A DNA stretch of 45,155 nucleotides from JBGCED01 sp045106055 (lineage in GTDB: Bacteria; Pseudomonadota; Alphaproteobacteria; CBDDJK01). The notes below the pieces were generated by a model. The model was not told where the DNA came from. It did not search any database and saw only the letters and a program-made list of their open reading frames with translations. A program made the position numbers and the translations under genes. The stretch covers positions 1 to 45,155 of the forward strand of contig JBGCED010000067.1 in assembly GCA_045106055.1 (NCBI GenBank). The letters run 5' to 3'. How positions within the stretch are numbered: position 1 is the first letter of the stretch; each line of letters opens with the position of its first letter. Shown piece by piece: positions 34,805-42,059 of this stretch.

Positions 34805-35992
34805 ATGCTTTTCTGGATTTTAATCTTAATCATTGCCATTTTAAGCATTTTGGGGCTGCTTTATTATATATGGATCATGCCCAAAACGGGCGCGCGCGAC
34901 ACGCAGCAAGCCATTATTTCAACCTATAAGCAGCAATTAAGCGAAATTGATCAATCGCTGCGCTTGGGGCTATTGCTTGAAGCCGATGCCATGGATCAAA
35001 AAAAAGAAATTGCACGGCGCTTATTATTGATTGAGCGCAGCAAAGATGATCAAGCCCTTACCGCGCAGCATATAGTAAGCGGCGCGGCAATCAAAAAGCA
35101 AAATATCCTGTTAAGCCTGTTGATTGTCATTCTTTTGCCTGCGGTCAGCTTTGGAACCTATTACAAGATGGGCAATCCCAATTCAGGGGATTGGCCGCTA
35201 ATGGGCGAGCGCGCGCAGCGATTGGCAGCGATTGCCGCTGATCCGCAAGCTGCCTTAAATGAAATGAAAATTGAATTACAGGAAAATTTGGATCAAAATC
35301 CGCAAATTCCTGAAAATTGGGCGGCGATGGCAACCCATCATTTGCGGTTAAATCAGCCTGATGAAGCGGTGAAAACCATTGAACAGGCAGCAGCATTATT
35401 CCCCGAAAATGCAAATATCATCACCCAGCAAGCCGAGATTTACACCCTTAGCGCAAATGGATTTGTGACGCCGCAAGCCCAAGATTTATTTTACAAAGCC
35501 ATTGAGCTGGAACCCGATCAGGCAAAGCCTTATTTTTACATTGCAGAGGGGGAATGGCAGCGCGACAACCATGAAACCGCCCTTTCAATCTGGAAAGATT
35601 TAATTGATAATGCGCCAAATGGCGCGCCATGGCTTCAATTTGTAACAAATCGTTTTGCCCAAGCAAATCAAGAGCTGATGCAAGCTGAAAATGCACCTGC
35701 CCCCAATCAACAAACCGAATCTTTTGCTGCAATGAACGCGCAGCAGCAAGAAATGGTGCTGGGCATGGTCTCTGGCTTGGAAGAAAGGCTGGCTGAAGAT
35801 CCAGATGACCAGCAGGGCTGGCAGCGGCTGATCAGATCCTATCAAGTATTAGGGGATGCGGCTGCGGAGCGAACAGCCATTACAGGACTGCTGGCATTTT
35901 TAGACCGCCAGCTGACCCTAACCCCTGAACAGCAACAGCTTAGCACCGAAATTCAGGCAAGACTTCAAATCTTATCGCTAACAAATTCTTAA
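34805..35992 (+). CDS. ccmI: Cytochrome c maturation protein CcmI
   Basis: A 395-residue protein with two membrane segments (near residues 1-22 and about 95-118). The cytoplasmic loop contains the CcmI-type RRLLLIERSKDD region. A periplasmic TPR domain (about 150-380) is formed by repeats such as PDEAVKTIEQAAALFPENAN. It holds apocytochrome c for the CcmF/H haem lyase. The ATG immediately follows the ccmH TAA, so the two are translated together. Its stop overlaps by 4 bases the stop of the convergent 102-residue gene. Confidence 0.9.
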   Translation: MLFWILILIIAILSILGLLYYIWIMPKTGARDTQQAIISTYKQQLSEIDQSLRLGLLLEADAMDQKKEIARRLLLIERSKDDQALTAQHIVSGAAIKKQNILLSLLIVILLPAVSFGTYYKMGNPNSGDWPLMGERAQRLAAIAADPQAALNEMKIELQENLDQNPQIPENWAAMATHHLRLNQPDEAVKTIEQAAALFPENANIITQQAEIYTLSANGFVTPQAQDLFYKAIELEPDQAKPYFYIAEGEWQRDNHETALSIWKDLIDNAPNGAPWLQFVTNRFAQANQELMQAENAPAPNQQTESFAAMNAQQQEMVLGMVSGLEERLAEDPDDQQGWQRLIRSYQVLGDAAAERTAITGLLAFLDRQLTLTPEQQQLSTEIQARLQILSLTNS

Positions 35993-36297
35993 TTTTTAAG
36001 CGATTTGGATTCTTCTGCGGCTTCTTCTGCTTCTTCTCGTGCCAAATGTTCATCGGCAAGCCGCTGCATCAGTGCGGATACTTCTTTTAGGGTATTTTGT
36101 AATTGCGTCATGCGCACCCTTGGTTCAGGCATTTCCTCAACTGGCAGCTTTAAAACCGCAGCGCATAAATCATTCAAACGCGGGGAAAGATCATGTAAAG
36201 GCGGGTCGCCCTCAACATTTTCTTCGCCATTTAAAAACTGCACAACCTCTTTATCAAGCTGATCAAAGCCTTCAATAATTTCATTATAGGTCATCAT
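35989..36297 (-). CDS. Small acidic helical protein of the flagellin operon, unrecognised
   Basis: A 102-residue protein I do not recognise. It starts MTYNEIIEGFDQLDKEV, has a Pro-rich centre (PVEEMPEPRVRMTQ) and a strongly charged helical C-terminus rich in Glu, Ala and Lys. There is no signal peptide or membrane segment. Its ATG overlaps the Maf gene stop (ATGA), with AAGGAA upstream, so it is translated with Maf. Position in the flagellin/Maf operon suggests a chaperone or accessory for flagellin or for its glycosyltransferases; that is inference from context only. The stop overlaps the ccmI stop. Confidence 0.75.
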   Translation of the reverse strand: MMTYNEIIEGFDQLDKEVVQFLNGEENVEGDPPLHDLSPRLNDLCAAVLKLPVEEMPEPRVRMTQLQNTLKEVSALMQRLADEHLAREEAEEAAEESKSLKN

Positions 36298-38405
36298 TCA
36301 TTTCCTTTTTGTTGGGGGTGAAGCGTGCCTTCAAGCTTTAAAGGTGCCAATTGAATATGGGGGAATAGGAACCCTTTTTTATCATAAGCATTTGCAATTA
36401 AATCGCCAACGCTGCCATCATCGCATTTATCAAGCACAAACAGGGTAACGCGTAACATTTCATGTAATTCAAAGATTAATAATTGCTTTAGCCAAGGGAA
36501 AAAATCATCAAAATCTTGCTTTTCAACGCGGCGATAAAAATAAGTAAAGCCCAGCAATTCAATAAAAACCGTTCCCCTTAACATGCGGCGCAGCGCATCA
36601 AGCTCGTTATCGCCGCTCTCTTCCATCAATTCTTGATAGCAATAGCCATGAAGCGCAAAATAATCGTCAAATTGATCAATGGTTTCAATCATTTTTTCAA
36701 CATAGCGTTTCATCCGCCGACGCATATTGCCAAAGCGCAGCCCATAAGCCTCCATCGGATTTTCAATATAATCAAAAGATTGAAAACATTCTGCAACCGC
36801 TGGCTTATCGCTTGAATCTTGCCTATATTTAATTGGCTTCATGCTGCGCAGCGCAATTTCAGGCAAAATGGGAATTGTGCCATCAATGCGCACCCCATCG
36901 CTGCAATTATAAAAATTAATCTGTTCATAGGCTTGCAGCAACCCCAGCTTAAATAAAACGGTAATGTCATAAGCCCCATCGCTGATCACAAAACCGCCAA
37001 AATTGGCAGGGCGATAATTAGAGACTTTGCCCTGTGTCCCTTCGGCAATTTCATTGAAGCTTTTTGCCTTATCCATGCCTGGAATATTATAATAGGATGA
37101 ATCTTTGGAATGATGCTGTTCTTTATCGCGCGTGCCAAGATCAATTCCCAGCATATAAATATTGGCAAAGCCCATGCCAACCGCAAAACGCAAGCCTGCA
37201 TTGCTAACAAGCGGCCCTGCATTATTCACGGCGGCGCAATGTTCTGCAAATAATTTTTCGGTGCAAATATGATCCCGAAAAAATATAATTTTCCTGCCAA
37301 AATATTCAAGCGCTTTAAAATAAACCGACGCAGAAGCCACCACCGTAATGTCTGATAGGTCAAATTCTTCTGATACTTTACGGGTGACCATTTCCTGATC
37401 AATCGTATTTTCAACCAATATATGAAAATCAGGCTTAATGCCGTTTTTAAGCAATACACGAATTGCTGTACCGCAAGAAATAATCACCGCCTTTTGATTA
37501 ATCTCTTTCAAAAGATGAATGGATTGATCAATCGATGGCCCTGAACCAATCACAAAAACAGGGGTTTCTTTTTCATAACGCTGTTTTTGATACCAGAAAT
37601 AAGCGGGCTTGGTATTTTGAAAATTTTGCAAACTATGCACAAGCATAACCGTTTCATCTTCAAAAAACCCTAAATTAGAAGCGATATATTGTATGTTGCT
37701 TAAAACGGCATTTTTAAGCATTGCAAGATTTGCAGAAGGATAATGCGTAAATGTGATCATCCCATCCACTTGCCCAATCCCGTGATCGCGCAGCCTTGCA
37801 ATTAAAAAATGCTCAACCCGTTCATAATGATTGCAAATTAAATGCAGCCTGCCGCCTTTGGCGCTTAACATATCATCTATTTCCTGCCAATCAATGGAAT
37901 GGCAGGCATAATATAAAAATTCTATGTAGGTTTCGGAAATGAATAGGGTGCGAACATCAAATTTCTCAATTAACGGCTTTAGATGATGCCCAAGTCCAAG
38001 CCCATAAACCACCATTAATTCATTTTCAAAGTTGCTTTTAATCCGCTTTCCTTTAAAGCGATGCTCGCCCTCATTCTTAATATAAGCCAGCGCATTATTT
38101 GATCTTAGCGTATGCAGGCTAAGCGCGCCCATCCCCACATAGACCCGATCTGGCTTGCGTTCAAACGCAGCAATTTGATCTTGGGCATAGGTAAATGCAT
38201 CCTTATCTTCATAAAGATTGCGATTGCCAATATCAAGATTGATGATTGTGCCGCCCTCGCCTTGGGTTTCCCCCTCGCCTTGGGTCTCCCCTTGGGCATA
38301 GATCGGGGTTGATGCCGTATTATGTAAATTTTTAAGCCAGCTTACATAAAAAGGGTATTTTTCTTGAAAATAATCCAAGTTTTTTTGAAAAAGTTCACTA
38401 TTCAT
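36294..38405 (-). CDS. Motility-associated (Maf/DUF115) glycosyltransferase
   Basis: About 703 residues. The central DUF115/MptE-like domain starts near residue 280 with PVFVIGSGPSIDQSIHLL and continues ISCGTAIRVLLKNGIKPDFH, the conserved Maf block. It later has AGPLVSNAGLRFAVGMGFAN. Maf proteins add nonulosonic acid sugars to flagellin in several bacteria. The ATG at 38405, with GAGG-type site upstream, overlaps the end of the preceding gene by 8 bases; an earlier in-frame ATG is less likely. A Gln/Gly/Glu tandem repeat (about residues 40-52) comes from an 18-bp duplication. No nonulosonate synthesis genes are visible in this window. Confidence 0.85.
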   Translation of the reverse strand: MNSELFQKNLDYFQEKYPFYVSWLKNLHNTASTPIYAQGETQGEGETQGEGGTIINLDIGNRNLYEDKDAFTYAQDQIAAFERKPDRVYVGMGALSLHTLRSNNALAYIKNEGEHRFKGKRIKSNFENELMVVYGLGLGHHLKPLIEKFDVRTLFISETYIEFLYYACHSIDWQEIDDMLSAKGGRLHLICNHYERVEHFLIARLRDHGIGQVDGMITFTHYPSANLAMLKNAVLSNIQYIASNLGFFEDETVMLVHSLQNFQNTKPAYFWYQKQRYEKETPVFVIGSGPSIDQSIHLLKEINQKAVIISCGTAIRVLLKNGIKPDFHILVENTIDQEMVTRKVSEEFDLSDITVVASASVYFKALEYFGRKIIFFRDHICTEKLFAEHCAAVNNAGPLVSNAGLRFAVGMGFANIYMLGIDLGTRDKEQHHSKDSSYYNIPGMDKAKSFNEIAEGTQGKVSNYRPANFGGFVISDGAYDITVLFKLGLLQAYEQINFYNCSDGVRIDGTIPILPEIALRSMKPIKYRQDSSDKPAVAECFQSFDYIENPMEAYGLRFGNMRRRMKRYVEKMIETIDQFDDYFALHGYCYQELMEESGDNELDALRRMLRGTVFIELLGFTYFYRRVEKQDFDDFFPWLKQLLIFELHEMLRVTLFVLDKCDDGSVGDLIANAYDKKGFLFPHIQLAPLKLEGTLHPQQKGNE
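38253..38288 (-). repeat. Two tandem 18-bp repeats in the Maf gene
   Basis: Copies at 38271-38288 and 38253-38270 differ at two positions and encode ETQGEG twice. The expansion lies in a region between the N-terminal helices and the DUF115 domain, probably a flexible loop. Confidence 0.85.
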
Positions 38406-40305
38406 GGCTTGCCTCATCCGTCCCAAAATGATCAATATGGGTTTGCATCAAGGTTAAAAATGCAATCGCTGCACAGCTTCGCCATTCCTTGCTGGTAACC
38501 TTATAAAATCGTTGTTCAACGCTTTTTATCAATGCTTCATCAATCGGCGGCAATGCCCATAAATCATCAAGGGAATAGACAATGCGCGATTCTAGCCCCA
38601 GCAGATAATAAAGTGCCTGCATTAAATAAGCTGGCGATTTTGCGGGGTCTAAACCTAGGGGAACAACAAGATCAGGAATGATCCCTTGATTAAAACAATC
38701 AATGAAATATTGCGCTTGCCCCCAAACATCAAAACAAACATAGCGATTATGGGGCTGTTTTTCCAAATCAAACTTGACCCATTCCAGCTGATCTTGATCA
38801 ATCAATCCAAGATTTTGTAAAATTTCATCGCCTGCAAGCCGATCTTGATCCAATGCATTTTTCAAAAAACCAACTTGCTTATCGTGATCGCCTTCAAAAA
38901 GTTCAAAAAAACCAACCGAACAATGATGAATTAACGGGGGCAGAATTAACACATCTGGATTGCTGCCCTGGGTTCGTGCTTGATGGGCATTAATATGATT
39001 TTCAACCAGATTATTGGTTGCTGGCGTTTGAATAAGGCGCGGGATTACTGTGCATTGCAGCGCGGTTTCAAGCGAATCAAATAGGGGGCGATGATCTTGC
39101 TGATGGGGCGCGGGGCAGAATATCGGAACAGCTTTAAATTTTTCTTTAAACGCATCATTGAATAAATATGGGCGTTTACCGTGACCGATGCGGCTTTGAA
39201 TGTTGATGATCAGCGTCGGGTTGATTTTCTCAACCATATAAATCAAAGTTTCATCATCAATTTTTTCAACATTTACCCAATCGGCAAAGATATTTGCATA
39301 AATTTCAGTAACAGAATCGCCTTTATCTGTTTCATTAAAGACCATGATTGTGCTTTTAATCCCGCTATATTCTGCCAGTAAATCCAGAATAAAATTGGCG
39401 GTATTATGATTTTGATTAAAATCAGCATAGACAAGAATATTATGATGGCTTGATTGATGATCTTTAATCTTAGCGCGCCATTGCGATAGAATATCGGCTT
39501 CGGGCTTGGTTTCAATATCCAATAATAGCGCATCTGGGCGTTTGTTCAAATGCGCTTCCAGCAATTTTGGATCATGCGCCCGCGGGATGGCGGCAAGCAT
39601 ATCGTCAATTTCCAAATTGGCTTCAATGCTGCTGGTTAAAAGGTCTAATTTATCCAGGCTTAGATTTTCCAGTGGCAATTCTTCAAGTCGATCAAAGCCT
39701 TTTGCATTTAAAATCGCATCAATCACCAAATCATGATAACGCCCATTATGATCGGCGCGAAATAAAGGCAAGGCGGCTTGAAGCGCGCTATAGCTGTGAC
39801 CCAGCTTTGCCGCGCAGGAAACAACCCCTTGCCACGCAACAGGATTATCCGATTCCAGCAGTGCAAGATTTTCAAAAAACTGATATGCAGATTGATATTT
39901 GCCATCTTTAAGCGCGGTTTTTGCGCTTCTAAGCAAGACATTATCTTGGATATTGCTAAAATTTATGTCAAAATTGCCAATAATTTTGGGCATGGATTTG
40001 ATCTGCCCAATTTGCAAAATCGATGATATTTTTGCAAAATAAATTCCTTCTGCCATCATGCCAAGCTTGGTTGCGGCGGCGGATGCAGCTTCGGCGATCA
40101 TTTTTTCTTCTGTGCCTTCATTCACCGCAGCGCGCAATAATTCAATGCCAATAGACACCCTGCCCGCAATCAAATTCACCAAACCAAATAAATATTTTAT
40201 GGTAAGCGGCGGCAGCGTCTTAACGGCAGGCTGATTAAGAATTTCCAGCACTTCTTCGACCGCGTTTTGATCGATCAAGGCATTATATTTTTCAAAATCA
40301 AACAT
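38398..40305 (-). CDS. TPR protein with GT41-like domain, FlmG-like candidate flagellin glycosyltransferase
   Basis: About 635 residues, with no close family I can name. Residues about 40-210 contain TPR-like helix pairs (KYQSAYQFFENLALLESDNP, then GHSYSALQAALPLF). From about 285 a Rossmann-like half begins: ILVYADFNQNHNTANFILDL, then FADWVNVEKIDDETLIYMV, NPTLIINIQSRIGHGKRPYL and KAVPIFCPAPHQ. The order and spacing match the first half of O-GlcNAc-transferase-type GT41 domains, including His300 at the place of the catalytic His. The second half is too diverged to match by eye. This layout resembles Caulobacter FlmG, a TPR-glycosyltransferase acting on flagellin. The start at 40305 is chosen over 40350. 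It overlaps the Maf gene by 8 bases and lies 99 bp after flagellin. Confidence 0.55.
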   Translation of the reverse strand: MFDFEKYNALIDQNAVEEVLEILNQPAVKTLPPLTIKYLFGLVNLIAGRVSIGIELLRAAVNEGTEEKMIAEAASAAATKLGMMAEGIYFAKISSILQIGQIKSMPKIIGNFDINFSNIQDNVLLRSAKTALKDGKYQSAYQFFENLALLESDNPVAWQGVVSCAAKLGHSYSALQAALPLFRADHNGRYHDLVIDAILNAKGFDRLEELPLENLSLDKLDLLTSSIEANLEIDDMLAAIPRAHDPKLLEAHLNKRPDALLLDIETKPEADILSQWRAKIKDHQSSHHNILVYADFNQNHNTANFILDLLAEYSGIKSTIMVFNETDKGDSVTEIYANIFADWVNVEKIDDETLIYMVEKINPTLIINIQSRIGHGKRPYLFNDAFKEKFKAVPIFCPAPHQQDHRPLFDSLETALQCTVIPRLIQTPATNNLVENHINAHQARTQGSNPDVLILPPLIHHCSVGFFELFEGDHDKQVGFLKNALDQDRLAGDEILQNLGLIDQDQLEWVKFDLEKQPHNRYVCFDVWGQAQYFIDCFNQGIIPDLVVPLGLDPAKSPAYLMQALYYLLGLESRIVYSLDDLWALPPIDEALIKSVEQRFYKVTSKEWRSCAAIAFLTLMQTHIDHFGTDEASHE

Positions 40306-40323
40306 GTTGAATTGCCCTTGATA

Positions 40324-40373
40324 TGCATGATTAAAACAAGTGATATGCATGTGATTTGCATGATTAAAACAAG
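40324..40373. repeat. 17-bp direct repeat between flagellin and the FlmG-like gene
   Basis: TGCATGATTAAAACAAG occurs at 40324-40340 and again at 40357-40373, a period of 33 bp. It lies in the intercistronic spacer upstream of the FlmG-like start. It may be a duplication remnant or a protein-binding pair. Confidence 0.5.
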
Positions 40374-40404
40374 AAGCGTGAATGCGTTAAAAAGATGATC
40401 AAAA

Positions 40405-41349
40405 TTACTGAATCAACCTTAGAATGGCACGCTGCTGATCGCCCGAAACTTTAAGTGCTTCAAGCCCAATTTCTTGCCTTGTCTGCAATGCGACCAGATT
40501 TGCACCCTCTTCATTCAAATCGGCAAGGGTTAATTTATCCGAACCCACCGACAGATCTTCAACATAATCTTCGGTAAAATCAAGCCTTGTTTGCAAAATT
40601 GCAACCGCTGCCCCAAGTTCGGTTGCTGCCGCACGCAGATTATTAATCGCCTTATCCAACACGATAACCGCGCGGTTTGCAATGGCAACCGCCGTATTCA
40701 GTACCCCAATATTGGAAAAACTTAATACTGTTCCAGCGCTCATTTCCATATAGCTTGCCCCAGATGACCAGCCAATTACAATGGATAAGGAACGAAAATT
40801 AAGCGCAGGATCATAAGCAGCCGTTGTAAAGATTGAACGCTCTGCGCCTGCAACGGTGGAATTAAAATCAAATGCGTTAAAGATTAAGCGCGATGTTGTG
40901 CGCTCGGAAAAGGAAATATCCAGCTTATTCGCGGTTCGGTTCATCAGGTTCAAGCCCTGATAGGACGCATCCTCAATAAGCTCTGATATTTGATGCCCAA
41001 TTTCAATAAATTGTTCGGTTGCGGTTGCCCGCGCCTCGGTAGATTGGGATTTTGTGGCTTCCGCCATCCCTTTCATCTGTTTTAAAAGCTGATCAATTGC
41101 GTCAATACCATCAAGCGCGGTACGCATTGCCGAAATGCCTTGGTCAATGTTGCTTTTCTTAACATCAAAATCATCGGCACGATCTGAAAGCCCTTTTGCT
41201 TGGAAATAAGCAACGGCATCATCAATCACCGAATTCACGCGCCGTCCTGTGGTCAAGCGCTCTTGCGTGCGCTCGCTTAGATCAGCAACATCTTTTAAGG
41301 TGATAATAGAGTTTCTTTGGGCTTTGGTAAGGGCAATTTCTGTCGCCAT
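40405..41349 (-). CDS. Flagellin
   Basis: A 314-residue filament subunit. The N-terminal D0/D1 helix (LKDVADLSERTQERLTTGRR, then VNSVIDDAVAYFQAKGLSDR) and the C-terminal helix (RAAATELGAAVAILQTRLDF, ending SGDQQRAILRLIQ) are typical flagellin ends. The short central part (about 150-215) is rich in Ser and Thr, which could carry O-linked sugars. AAGGAGG lies 8 bases before the ATG. The gene leads the operon flagellin - FlmG-like - Maf - small protein. Secretion through the flagellar export system needs no signal peptide, and none is seen. A CtrA-type site lies 65 bases upstream. Confidence 0.9.
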   Translation of the reverse strand: MATEIALTKAQRNSIITLKDVADLSERTQERLTTGRRVNSVIDDAVAYFQAKGLSDRADDFDVKKSNIDQGISAMRTALDGIDAIDQLLKQMKGMAEATKSQSTEARATATEQFIEIGHQISELIEDASYQGLNLMNRTANKLDISFSERTTSRLIFNAFDFNSTVAGAERSIFTTAAYDPALNFRSLSIVIGWSSGASYMEMSAGTVLSFSNIGVLNTAVAIANRAVIVLDKAINNLRAAATELGAAVAILQTRLDFTEDYVEDLSVGSDKLTLADLNEEGANLVALQTRQEIGLEALKVSGDQQRAILRLIQ

Positions 41350-41357
41350 GATATCCG

Positions 41358-41364
41358 CCTCCTT
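41358..41364 (-). promoter_or_regulatory. Strong ribosome-binding site of flagellin
   Basis: The minus strand reads AAGGAGG, complementary to the 16S anti-Shine-Dalgarno, 8 bases before the flagellin ATG. It is the strongest site on this strand in the region and fits a highly expressed filament protein. Confidence 0.85.
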
Positions 41365-41413
41365 CTAGAGCAAATGCGGGTTAATCCACTATGGTTTTCT
41401 AAAGTGTTTTCAC

Positions 41414-41428
41414 TTAAATCTGATTTAA
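41414..41428. promoter_or_regulatory. Predicted CtrA-binding site upstream of flagellin
   Basis: TTAA-ATCTGAT-TTAA is a perfect match to the CtrA full-site pattern TTAA-N7-TTAA. It is embedded in an exact 17-bp inverted repeat (41413-41429, CTTAAATC T GATTTAAG) 65 bases before the flagellin start. CtrA controls flagellar genes in many alphaproteobacteria. The symmetry is an extra feature not required by CtrA, so another dimeric regulator is possible. Confidence 0.6.
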
Positions 41429-41834
41429 GCGAAATGATCTAACAAGACCCATTGATCAAAAATGTTTTTCTTAAACTTCCTGAACATAGGGTTGGTTTTA
41501 CTTGAACTTTACTTTTACTTCAGCGTTACAAAGCAAGAATTGTGCCAACATTCTTTGAAGACCACAACATCATGCGTTTCCATGGATTAAGCAATATTCA
41601 TGCCAACTTCTTAATTTTGTGCTTTTATAAGAAAAAATGTGGCTTGCGCAAAAAAAACGAATATATAAGGTGCAAATAACCGCTAAAGACATGACACCCA
41701 GAATATTTTAATTTTAATATGACGCGCGCTGCGCTAAAACTTTAATAAATTTAATGTTTTTTAATATGTAACAAATTCAAAGTGATAATGATCACTTCAT
41801 AAATCACGCGCATAAGATATAAATAATAAGTATA

Positions 41835-41885
41835 GAACTATAAAAACACAGGAATTATAAAAATACAGGAACTATAAAAACACAG
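41835..41885 (+). repeat. Three tandem 17-bp repeats upstream of the RTX-type gene
   Basis: Units GAACTATAAAAACACAG (41835-41851), GAATTATAAAAATACAG (41852-41868) and GAACTATAAAAACACAG (41869-41885). The outer two are identical and the middle differs at two bases. Decayed units ending in ACAG/CACAG continue to 41924. They lie 175 bp before the RTX gene start and could bind a regulator cooperatively. Confidence 0.85.
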
Positions 41886-42059
41886 AGCGTACATGTAAAA
41901 ACAGAGCGTGCAAATGAAACACAGGGTGTGTAAATAAGGCATAAAAATAAATCATTATAAATATGATGTTAAATATGATATATAGTGAATGTGGATTTAG
42001 CTTAAAGCGCATAAATTTATTAACAGAAATTTGATAAATCAAGAATTTGGGGGCATAAA

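Larger units (their letters stand above)
41350..42059. other. 710-bp AT-rich spacer between flagellin and the RTX protein
   Basis: No ORF here has coding character on either strand and no tRNA is seen. It holds the flagellin ribosome-binding site and CtrA-type box (41358-41428), a run of AAGTAAA-like repeats on the minus strand (around 41498-41521), and several TTAA clusters without the 7-base CtrA spacing. Three tandem 17-bp repeats (41835-41885) are followed by two degenerate units to about 41924. It presumably carries the promoter for the divergent RTX-type gene; I could not locate convincing -35/-10 boxes. Confidence 0.7.

Noticed and set aside
41430..41530. Sigma-28 or sigma-54 promoter for flagellin
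   Set aside because: A TAAAGTTC-like element is present on the minus strand but the expected downstream box has only two matches. No GG-N10-GC sigma-54 pair is seen.
41835..41924. CRISPR array or plasmid-type iteron origin
   Set aside because: Repeats are directly adjacent with no spacers, there are no cas genes, and no rep or par genes accompany them.
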